From Theodoxus fluviatilis (lineage: Eukaryota > Mollusca > Gastropoda > Cycloneritida > Neritidae), in contig JAWQFJ010028320.1 in the NCBI GenBank assembly GCA_034096865.1, forward strand, positions 1-30,000: DNA of 30,000 nucleotides, in the 5' to 3' direction. How positions within the stretch are numbered: position 1 is the stretch's first letter; every line of letters begins with the position of its first letter. Shown here one piece after another: positions 10,904-18,021 of this stretch. The position numbers and the translations under genes were made by a program. The notes under the pieces were generated by a model, which was not told where the DNA came from, searched no databases, and saw only the letters and a program-made list of their open reading frames with translations.

Positions 10904-13900
10904 GTGTCTATCTCTCTCTGTCTCTCTCTGTCTCTCTCTCTCAAATGTTTTTAAAAGAGGCAACTATTAATCTTCATCCTTTTGAAGCTGTGCATAACCT
11001 TTTTTTAAATGCACAAATAATAAAAGGTAATTGAATAAGAACAAATACTTGCTTCCATTCTATTGCTGAGAGAAATGACAGTTGTCACAGGCCACTTCAG
11101 AATTGATGTGGAAGGATTGAGGCAAAAGGCCAGGGAAAGAGTTATTTAGTTTATAACTTCAGTCACGTTAATGAACCCGTTACCTCACCTGTAACGTCCA
11201 GCGACCTGGTGCTCTTTACATATTGCCTCGACTTTTTTTTCTTTCCCTTTTGACTCACATGCGAAGCAAAAGTGAGTCTATGTACTCACCCGTGTCGTCC
11301 GTCCGGGCGTCCTGTCGTCCGTAAAAAAAACTTTAACGTTGAATTTTTCTCGGAGACTATTAAGTCTATCAACACATGAGGCTTGTTCAGAAGGCGCAGC
11401 GCTGCGAAGCGCTGCACAGCGCTGCATGTGATTCACTCCTGAACAGCAATTTTGGGGCGTGATTCACTCAGCGCTGAGCAGCGCTCTGCATCACCGATCC
11501 GAGGTGATTCAGACGATTTTTAAAATGGCGTCTTCGATCCCGCACTGGCCGTCGATGCGTAAAATAACCCTCAGAAACATCATTTTGGGACTGGAACGGG
11601 CTTTATTTGCCCAAAGCGCTCAGTATGCGCGAGTGATGGCAAGTAAGGATGACACAGTAGTGGACTTTATTCATGCAGAATACATTTAAACGTGCATAAA
11701 CGATGTCTGTGGCAAAGAAAACACTTTCTTAGCGTCTATCAACACAACATGGGGCGCAGAAGATATACCTCCCCTTTAACAAGTGAAGCGCTGCACAACA
11801 TTTGTAGTGTTCAGGAGAGGCAAAGAGCGCTCATTTGCCAACATGAAACGCTCATGCAGCGCTTCGTACTCCTGAACAAGCCTCCAATGTGGCATGATGG
11901 TGTATGATGACAAGGCGTCAAAAAACATACATAGTGACTTGACCTTGCTTCAAGGTCAAGATCGCAGGGGCCGTAAATGTTGTCTAAAAAACATCAATTT
12001 TTCACATTTTCCCAATTTTCTCTTAAGTTTTTGAGATTGGATACCTGACCTATATATGGTATATAGGGCAAATAATCCATATCTTTTGACACCAGTTTGA
12101 TTGACCTTGCTTCAAGGTCAAGGTCACAGGAGCTCTTTAAAGTTGGTTTGTATACATATTTTAAAGTGACCTTGACCCTGAACTATGGAAGATAACTCTT
12201 CCAAACTTCATAACATTGTAGTACACATGTAATACTTTCATACTAGGTCACCCGTGACGTCCATCCGAGCGTCCGGGCGTCCGTCCGGGCGTCGGGGCGT
12301 CGGGGCGTCCGGGCGTCCTGTAATCCGTAAAAAAACTTTTACGTTGGATTTTTCTCGGAGACTATTAAGTCTATCAACACCCAATTTGGCATGATGGTGT
12401 AGGATGACAAGGCCTCACAAAACATACACAGCAACTTGACCTTGCTTCAAGGTCAAGGTCACAGGAGCTCTTTAAAGTTGGATTGTATACATATTTTGAA
12501 GTGACCTTAACCCTGAACTATGAAAGATAACTCTTCCAAACGTCATAACATTGTAGTACACATGTTATACTTTCATCATGAGACAAATTTGGTCACACAT
12601 CATCAAGGTCAAGGTCACTTTGACCCTTATGAAATGTGACCAAAATGGGGTAGTGAACCACTAAAAGTGACCATATCTCATGGTAGAAAGTGCCAATAAG
12701 CACCATTGTGCTTCCTATGTCTTGAATTAACAGCTTTGAGTTGCATGACCTTGACCTTGGGTCAAGGTCACATGTATTGTGGTAGGGAAAATGTGTAAAG
12801 CAGTTCTTAGTGTATGATATCATTGCTAGGTTTAGTTGTTTGACCTTGACCTTGAAGGTCACATGAAGGTCAAGGTCATGTAAAGGTCAAGGTCAAGCAT
12901 GTGAGTCGTATGGGCTTTGCCTTTCTTGTTTTAAATACGTCTCTGCCACCGATGACCAGTTAGTGCTTCTTAATGACGCCACGGTAAGGGTTCCATCGGA
13001 GTGCCATAGTCCGAAAATTCGGACAGCAACGGTGGACTGCCACGGTCCGAATTTTCGGCCAATACGCTCCTGCTCTGTGTGTTAAACTTTTACTAACTTA
13101 CTCTTCATTTGTTAGAGCCTATTTCTATGCGCCAGTAAGAGCACAGCACACATCACAGCACACATCACAGCACACATCACAGCACACATCAGAGCCAGTA
13201 AGAGCACAGCACACATCACAGCACACATCACAGCACACATCAGAGCCAGTAAGAGCACAGCACACATCACAGCACACATCACAGCACACATCACAGCACA
13301 CATCACAGCACACATCACAGCACACATCACAGCACACATCACAGCACACATCACAGCACACATCACAGCACACATCACAGCACACATCACAGCACACATC
13401 ACAGCACACATCACAGCACACATCAGAGCCAGTAAGAGCACAGCACAGCACACATCACAGCACACATCACAGCACACATCACAGCACACATCACAGCACA
13501 CATCACAGCACACATCACAGCACACATCAGAGCCGGTCTGCCGTTCATGACAGTGCACTGGGAGTGTGCTTTTTGTGTGTTATCATGGTACATCGAGGGT
13601 TAACCAAATACGTGTAGATGAACGAGGCTATCAGCACTTCCGCGAGAGATTAGTGTTACTTCCGTCAACTAGTCGATATATGCTAGAAAAGCAACTCGAG
13701 GTTGATGCACGCTATTTTCTTGCGAGCTGCTGAAGACACTCCTTAAAGCTAATCGCTTGTCTGTGAGTGGTGTGAAATGGCACATCATAATTCCAGGAAT
13801 CCGGATATACATGTAGATGCAGTAAATTCCTGTAAATTTTCAATGTCATTGCATTCCACTACGCTTGAAACATTGTCCGTTAATCAATTTTCAAACACAT

Positions 13901-15327
13901 GCGGGATCCTGGAAGAACTGTGTAAAAGTCAAAATCAGATGAGCGCCCGTAGAAACTAATCCCTGACTGATTATTTTGATTTTGATTTTATCTCACTCTT
14001 TCCTTTTGTACGAATTTCCAGAGACAACAAAGGTGTCGCTGTCGGAAGTAACGTCACGCCAGCAGTGACGTCAGAAGGGGGCCTGTTCCACGAGATGCTT
14101 CTGTCTTCGAGCAGCCTGGTCCACGTCAAGTCTCGAAGACGTCATCCCAGTGACGTCACACTGAAGGCTGGAGATAACTTCATCTGCACCAGCTTCCGGA
14201 TCCGGCCTCGAAGTGGGAAGCAGGGACGTGGGCGTGCGCAGAACTCACGAGGGGTCGCTACGAGAGGGGAAGTAGACGACTCCGTAGACTTCAACGACTG
14301 CGCAGGCGCAGTAACCCCTGGTGAAGTTGTCGTGGACGCCACGGCCCAGGACAACAAAATGGAGATGGACGGCAGATATCGCGTCATTGAAACCGGTGTG
14401 CATTCTCGAATCGACCCAGGGAGTATGTTCCAGGAACTATACCACTGCCGCATCTGCAACGAGATCGTGCAGGCGGAAGCGAAGGTCGAGCATATGATCG
14501 CCCACTCTCTGGAGCGATGCAGCGCGTGCTTTTCGTGTGGGCTGCCTCTGCAACCGATGGCAAGTGCCGCGGACGCCGGCACAGAATCCAGGGGACCCAG
14601 ATTCTGTCAGCAGTGCGCCTCTCAGTTGAGCAAAACGGGCTTTCCCCCGGCTTCCTGTGGTCTGGGAACTTCCACCGAGTGCGAGGTGTGCAAACTGGAC
14701 TTGGAGGACAAACTCTCGCTGGTGGAGCACTATCAGACCCAGCACCCAGAGGTCGCTCCGGCAAGGTCTGCAAAGCGCCGACGACTTGATGCGACGGAGA
14801 GCAGAACCTCTCAGGCCACGACAACGTGCTCGCCCAGCAGGGAAGCTTGCTTCATCTGCCCTGAGGACGAGTGTCCACGCGTCTTCTTCGACGAGGCAAA
14901 GCTGGCCAAACACACGAAGCGTGACCACGGCCGTAGCGACAAAGACAAGAGCAACAACAACCTTGGCAACGACGACAAGAAGATGCCAACCTTCGCCGCC
15001 TACGACGGCGACGAGAAGTCCGGCGATAACAACTGCAACGATAACGACGTAGACGAACGTTCCACCAACGATGGCTCACCGTCTAGCTGTGCAAACATGG
15101 ATCCAAACGCGCTACGGTGCGATTGGCCAGGATGTTCACTGGACTTCGATAGCGAGCGAGGTCTGAACGTTCATCTGGCTATGCACAGGGAAGAGAAACC
15201 ACTCAAGTGCGAGTTCTGCGACTACAGGTGCCGACAGCAAAATGCTCTCAACTGGCACATGCGCAAACACCCCGAAGCACCCAGCAAGTACAGGAAGTAC
15301 ACCGTGTTGGCTGGTGGCGACACCTAG
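2235..15327 (+). CDS. Multi-exon gene: AT-hook and C2H2 zinc-finger nuclear regulator
   Basis: Joining 2235-3632, 4017-4337, 5354-5883 and 14022-15327 gives 3555 nt, an unbroken frame of 1184 codons plus a TAG stop; all introns are GT-AG. Counted from 2235, the protein has PLDLS at 14-18 (the PxDLS motif that recruits CtBP corepressors), Gln/His-rich sequence at about 117-212, a proline run near 320-337, an RG-rich patch at 361-371, a second Gln-rich segment (467-540), an AT-hook with RGRP core at 632-641, and zinc-binding modules at 892-1166. The parts point to a DNA-binding transcription regulator, probably a repressor. The last finger (CRQQNALNWHMRKH) resembles the LNWH finger of ZNF653/ZNF692, but orthology is not established and no symbol is given. 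The N terminus is incomplete. Confidence 0.85.
4017..4337 (+). CDS. Exon: glutamine-rich, coiled-coil-like
   Basis: The acceptor CTCTCACAG ends at 4016 and the donor CACAG|GTATGA starts at 4338; 107 codons, phase 0 at both ends. It is dominated by Gln with regularly placed Leu and some Glu/Lys, as in Q-rich coiled coils, then ends in a Ser/Pro linker. Because both ends are phase 0 it could be skipped without breaking the frame. Confidence 0.85.
4396..4466. repeat. (GA)n microsatellite
   Basis: A pure GA dinucleotide run of about 35 units, beginning some 60 bases after the donor at 4338 within intron 4338-5353. Confidence 0.98.
4889..5057. repeat. (GA)n run followed by GGAC-rich and (TG)n repeats
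   Basis: A (GA)n run fills 4889-4940, then a short GGAC/GGAT-like stretch and interrupted TG repeats up to 5057. All of it lies in an intron. Confidence 0.95.
5129..5244. repeat. (CG/CA)n alternating purine-pyrimidine tract
   Basis: GCGCGTGTGCACGC-type sequence grades into a long (CA)n run. Alternating purine-pyrimidine of this type can adopt Z-DNA. The tract ends 109 bases before the coding exon at 5354. Confidence 0.95.
5354..5883 (+). CDS. Exon: Ser/Thr-rich linker and AT-hook
   Basis: The acceptor TTCTCTCTTCAG ends at 5353 and the donor AAAAG|GTACAT starts at 5884. The exon has 176 codons plus two bases. RRRGRPPKLP at 5528-5557 is a canonical AT-hook (GRP core with flanking basic and Pro residues), a minor-groove binder of AT-rich DNA. 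A Ser-rich run precedes it, and Glu-rich sequence follows. The split AG-A codon (Arg) is completed at 14022. Confidence 0.85.
6148..6185 (+). other. G-run cluster, possible G-quadruplex
   Basis: The plus strand has at least six G runs of three or more within about 40 bases, separated by single T or short loops. This matches the usual G-quadruplex pattern on the non-template strand of the intron. Confidence 0.6.
7331..7372. repeat. Isolated partial satellite monomer
   Basis: Sequence from GGTACTGATACTCGC through CAGGCTTGCTGT matches nearly a full monomer of the array that starts at 7763. It is separated from that array by 183 bases of other sequence and the hairpin, suggesting an insertion near or into an older array edge. 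Confidence 0.85.
7556..7762. repeat. Near-perfect 100-bp inverted repeat with tRNA-like boxes
   Basis: The arm 7556-7655 is the reverse complement of 7663-7762 with only two mismatches and a 7-base loop (7656-7662). The right arm read on plus contains TGGTCCAGT at 7667 (similar to a pol III A box) and GGTTCAATCCC at 7716 (fits the B-box pattern GGTTCRANYCC), spaced as in a tRNA-derived promoter. It looks like two head-to-head copies of a tRNA-derived SINE head. As intron RNA it would fold into a hairpin of about 100 bp. The 49-bp satellite begins at the next base. Confidence 0.85.
7763..9880. repeat. 49/44-bp satellite array
   Basis: About 42 tandem monomers. The main unit is 49 bp, containing GGCTTGCTGTGGCAGTCACG, then TACTGATATGATAC, then GCGCTACCCTGTCCA. 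A 44-bp form lacks five bases (TATGA). Diagnostic variants (ACTCG for ACGCG, CTATCC for CTGTCC, GGTAGCCATG for GGCAGTCACG) recur in order, showing higher-order units. The last units (9836-9880) are degenerate. Open frames on the minus strand here are by-products of the repeat. There are no spacers, so it is not a CRISPR array. Confidence 0.95.
9877..9996 (-). pseudogene. Possible short coding fragment with presequence-like N terminus
   Basis: On the minus strand an ATG at 9996-9994 in good context (AAGAAAAATGGCG) opens a frame beginning MATSVIQRTSRLLTSRPKMP and continuing about 20 more residues before it enters satellite sequence. The basic, Ser/Thr-rich, acid-poor start resembles a mitochondrial targeting presequence. 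I do not recognise the protein. It may be a captured or retrocopied 5' end of a gene, or chance. It lies antisense in the last intron. Confidence 0.25.
10101..10353. mobile_element. Minisatellite-cored element, copy 1
   Basis: The core (about 10140-10318) is a tandem array of the 12-mer ACAGCACACATC. It is bounded on the left by TCTTCATTTGTTAGAGCC and on the right by GGTCTGCCGTTCATGACAG and the palindrome CAGTGCACTG. The same boundaries occur at 13102-13565, while sequence outside differs, so the unit behaves as a discrete element. Molluscan Helentron-type non-autonomous elements have a tandem-repeat core between conserved ends; assignment to that group is only a suggestion. Confidence 0.7.
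10798..10941. repeat. CT-rich microsatellite
   Basis: Interrupted (CT)n and CTGT repeats with a C run near 10852. The Ser/Leu-rich open frame across it is a product of the repeat. Confidence 0.95.
11248..12929. mobile_element. TCAAGGTCA-rich dispersed repeat, copy 1
   Basis: It shares its start (GCGAAGCAAAAGTGAGTC), body and end (GTATGGGCTTTGCC then TTCTTGT) with 18022-19090. A partial second head-and-body (from about 12241) makes it about one and a half units long. GACTCACATGC (11252-11262) and its reverse complement (12897-12907) form subterminal inverted repeats. The body carries many direct and inverted TCAAGGTCA motifs. I see no coding capacity, so it is probably a non-autonomous DNA element. 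It is interrupted by the TIR element at 11378-11884. Confidence 0.85.
11378..11884. mobile_element. TIR element nested in the dispersed repeat
   Basis: The left end GAGGCTTGTTCAG (11378-11390) is the exact reverse complement of the right end (11872-11884). It splits a run that is continuous in the other copies (CTATCAACACCCAATTTGG). AGCGCTGC and GCAGCGCT motifs repeat near both ends, as subterminal transposase sites often do. The target-site duplication is not clear, so the superfamily is open. Two short open frames (from the ATG at 11525 to 11689, and 11692-11881) may be remnants of an element gene, but I do not recognise them. Confidence 0.75.
13102..13565. mobile_element. Minisatellite-cored element, copy 2
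   Basis: Same left and right boundaries as copy 1 at 10101-10353, with a longer core of ACAGCACACATC units. The left-boundary segment GCCAGTAAGAGCACAG recurs inside the core near 13193, 13247 and 13428, so blocks of boundary plus repeats have themselves been duplicated. The Cys/Val- and Cys/Asp-repetitive minus-strand frames are by-products. Confidence 0.75.
14022..15327 (+). CDS. Terminal exon: zinc-finger block
   Basis: The acceptor TTTCCAG ends at 14021 and the first base completes the Arg codon from the previous exon; the stop TAG is at 15325-15327. Zinc ligands, in full-protein numbering from 2235: C892/C895/H907/H911; a C4-type pair of CxxC motifs, C919/C922 with C945/C948; C970/C973/H986/H991; C1029/C1034/H1047/H1052; C1116/C1121/H1134/H1138; C1146/C1149/H1162/H1166. 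A basic cluster AKRRRLD (about 1000-1006) may be a nuclear localisation signal. An Asp/Asn/Lys-rich spacer separates the fourth and fifth C2H2 fingers. Only the last two fingers have near-standard spacing (linker HREEKPLKC). Confidence 0.9.
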
Positions 15328-15445
15328 GTCGTGTCAGTGTTGGTCTCAGAGCACAGCTTTGTCACGGTTTAAAAAAATATCTATTAATACTGTTTTACTT
15401 CTCCAAAAGTCGTGTCGGTGTTGGTTTCAGAGCACATTTTTGTCA
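15328..15445 (+). repeat. Imperfect direct duplication in the 3' UTR
   Basis: GTCGTGTCAGTGTTGGTCTC at 15328 recurs with few changes at 15409, each continuing with AGAGCACA and TTTGTCA; the two copies are about 37 bp each and 81 bp apart. The first begins directly after the stop codon. Confidence 0.85.
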
Positions 15446-15591
15446 GTTTTTTCTTAAATAGTTTCCCCACACTTTCTCAAAGCTCTGTTTCGCGATGGGA
15501 CTCATACTTTCATAAACGGTCTTCTTGTATTACCATTTGAAGAAGAGACAAGAAATCTGCAACGGTGACGATTGAGGACGCAGGCACTGGA

Positions 15592-15597
15592 AATAAA
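15592..15597 (+). terminator. Polyadenylation signal AATAAA
   Basis: A canonical AATAAA lies 265 bases after the zinc-finger gene's stop codon, with no earlier AATAAA in the 3' UTR, so it is the likely 3' end signal. Confidence 0.6.
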
Positions 15598-15758
15598 TAG
15601 AGCTTGCGATTTTCTTCTCAAACTAAGGAAAAGCGCTTAAACAGTCTCTGAAGCTGTGGACAGTTCATGTCCGCATGCTATATAATTGCAACTGAGCAAG
15701 CAGCTGAAGATATAATGATCCATTGTTGTGTAGTATCGTACGTAGTTTTAACCAACGT

Positions 15759-16623
15759 GTGTGTTGTTCGTCCGTCGAGTCGACGAGGACCACTCTAGTC
15801 ATCCGGGGGGTTGCTGGGACTGGCTCTGTCTGTGCGTGCGCAGATGGCTGACGAGGCCGATCCTGGCACGGAAGGTTCGGGAACAGAAGGGACATGGGAC
15901 GAGTGGGACGTCTTCAGGAGGGTTGACAGCACGGGCCTTTCGGGCTTGCCTCTTCTTTTCTGCGGCGGTGATTCTGTTTGCCTCGCATGTCTTGGCACCT
16001 TTGTGGATGGAAGAGCGCCAGGTGGATCTGGGTTGATGGCAAAAGCTTTCAGTGAGGCTTTCAGGGTGTCTTTGAAGCGCTTCTTTTGCCCACCGTGGGA
16101 CCGCTGGCCATGCTGGAGCTCGCCATAGAAGAGTCTCTTTGGCAATCTCTCGTCTGGCATTCGGACTACGTGCCCTGCCCAGCGAAGCTGGGTCTGCATC
16201 AGGAAGGTGAAGATGCTGGGGAGACCTGCTTTGGTCAGTACCACTGTGTCCTGCCACTTTACGCCGAGGATCTTCCTGAGGCTTGTTGTGTTAAAGTGGT
16301 TCAGTTTTCTAGCATGGCGTTGATAGACAGTCCATGTTTCACATGCATATAGCAGTGTGGGGAGCACCACTGCCCTGTATACTTTCAGCTTGGTCTGAAT
16401 GGTAATGCCTCTTCTGTTCCAGACATTTGGGTATAACCTGCCAAAAGTGGAGCTGGCTCTGGCAATTCTGATGTTCACTTCGTCATCGATGGTAACATTC
16501 TGAGACAGTGTGCTGCCTAGGTATGTGAAACGGTTCACTGTGTTTAGTCTCTGGCTGTTGTCAGTGATGTTGGGCTCAACGTAGGGCTTTCCAGGCGCGG
16601 GCTGATGGAGGACTTCAGTCTTC
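15759..16623 (-). mobile_element. 5'-truncated LINE with 12-bp target-site duplication
   Basis: The interval is flanked by exact direct repeats TTTAACCAACGT (15747-15758 and 16624-16635). The element lies on the minus strand: coding sequence begins at the right breakpoint and the 3' end (ending AACAACACAC) is at the left. Only the last 0.87 kb of a non-LTR retrotransposon is present, as expected from incomplete target-primed reverse transcription. Its protein places it with endonuclease/reverse-transcriptase LINEs common in invertebrates; the clade was not determined. Confidence 0.9.
15795..16622 (-). pseudogene. LINE reverse transcriptase C-terminal fragment, frameshifted
   Basis: The main minus-strand frame carries the region downstream of the RT catalytic core (FTYLGSTLS, then DDEVNIRIARA, VYRAVVLPTLLYACETWT, LRWAGHVVRMPDERLPK), a conserved C-terminal block in many LINEs. 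Near 16030 the family reading moves to another minus frame, which ends in a C2H2-like knuckle (CPFCSRTF, then GLVSHLRTH) at about 15815-15890. The fragment therefore lacks the endonuclease and catalytic domains and also carries a frameshift, so it cannot be autonomous. Confidence 0.85.
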
Positions 16624-16844
16624 TTTAACCAACGTACAATGCCACACGATGGCAGAGATCAGAATGTGAGATAATGCTCTGCTGAATGGAGCTTTTGCAC
16701 ACACAAGTATGGTCCCCTTACAGACGGAATATATCTCTCACTTGAGATTTCTCTGCAGCCAGTCACACACTTTGCATGAATTCTTCCAGCCCATGAGTTC
16801 GAAGAAAAATGTGGATGGAGTGTGGGTGTTTGGGTTTGGAAACG

Positions 16845-16849
<5 letters not shown>

Positions 16850-16885
<36 letters not shown>

Positions 16886-16943
16886 ACACGCACGCGCACA
16901 CACATGCATGCACACACGCACGCACGCGCGCGCACACACACAC
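16850..16943. repeat. (CA)n / (CG)n mixed microsatellite
   Basis: Long CA run with CG and TG interruptions, alternating purine-pyrimidine throughout. His/Thr- and Val/Cys-rich frames here are by-products. Confidence 0.95.
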
Positions 16944-17392
16944 ATCGATCACATTGACGTTCGTACAAGGCAGACCGGAGACACTCTGCGAAGGTGTGAT
17001 ACAAAAGAGTGTAAAATTACATGGACCTAGCTTGTCTCTGGCACAAGACTGCGAGGAGTATGTGCTTCCGTTTAGATTCAGTTCACTCAGGATTTACAAC
17101 GACAGTCAAATACAACGAACGGCCCGAGCCACTTTATGCCCATTTTCTCACCTGGAGCCTCTGGCTACTGGACTTTCGAGGCCCAGTCATTTCAGTAGCC
17201 ATGGCCCACTCCCAGCAGTGTAGGGCCATCAGGGGACAGCAAGGCTACATTAGATCATTAAGAACAGGGCTGTGCACAGGATCCACAGGCATGCGGATTC
17301 ATTCGCCCATTGCAGCTCGCCTAAGATCGAAACCATCAAGAGGGACATGTGACCCAACAGACGCCATAACCATAAAATGCGAGTTTCTCCGT

Positions 17393-17545
17393 GCACTTTG
17401 TGATGGGGCGTGTTTCTCATTGCACTTTGTCATGGGGCGTGTTTCTCATTGCACTTTGTAATGGGGCGTGTTTCTCATTGCACTTTGTAATGGGGCGTGT
17501 TTCTCATTGCACTTTGTAATGGGGCGTGTTTCTCATTGCACTGTG
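17393..17545. repeat. 29-bp tandem repeat, about five copies
   Basis: Units begin GCACTTTGTAATGGGG and end CGTGTTTCTCATT, recurring at 17393, 17422, 17451, 17480, 17509 and partly 17538. They differ by one or two bases, so the array is young. The flanking stretches 16636-16849, 16944-17392 and 17546-18021 show no recognisable gene. Confidence 0.95.
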
Positions 17546-18021
17546 CTCAGCTCTGAACCTTATTCTTGGTGACAGTTGGAGACTTATCAAAGAACTGGTT
17601 TTGTTTAGGGGTACATGCAGCGCTGAGCTCTGAAAAAACACACAAAAAACTACCCCCATGATTTTCATTAAGCACGAGCAGTGTGTTTGCTGGTCATGGA
17701 ACGAAAGTGTTTTTATTTTTTCGTACGTAGATCGTCTGCCTTCTAAAAAGCAATTATTGTCCCAATGTCTCCAATACATATCATGCAGATGATGTATTGC
17801 AACATATTCTGTGCACTGTGTTTTGATGAGTGTATTTTTATGAGCAATTTACCGTTACCTTTAGACTGTCTTTCCCCCCTTTGCGATCTGTGCAAATCCG
17901 TCCTTTGGTGTACCTGCATTTTTTGCGTGTTTTACGTGCTATTTGCAATCTTTTTTGTAGTTTTGTGAAGCAGAGGAAAAGATGAAGGCTACAGTATTAT
18001 ATGTGTAGTTGAGCTTGTCAT

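Larger units (their letters stand above)
5884..14021 (+). other. Last intron, 8.1 kb, repeat-filled
   Basis: GT at 5884 and a good polypyrimidine tract plus AG at 14020-14021 bound the intron. From 5884 to 7330 I see only low-complexity G/T sequence near 6148-6185 and no gene. Repeats between 7330 and 13565 are listed separately. The stretches 10354-10797, 10942-11247, 12930-13101 and 13566-14021 show nothing recognisable. Confidence 0.8.

Noticed and set aside
10537..11034. 165-codon plus-strand frame as a gene
   Set aside because: Its second half is the CT microsatellite (Ser/Leu repeats) and the first half has no recognisable domain or splice signals.
13112..13558. Cysteine-rich repetitive frames on the minus strand
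   Set aside because: They arise from the 12-bp ACAGCACACATC array and stop at its edges; the same occurs at 10131-10364.
14142..14928. Long minus-strand frames opposite the zinc-finger exon
   Set aside because: The plus strand carries paired Cys/His ligands and continues the upstream exon frame, so these are shadows caused by GC-rich coding sequence.
15811..16352. Plus-strand frames across the LINE
   Set aside because: They are antisense shadows of the reverse transcriptase fragment, which has clear family motifs on the minus strand.
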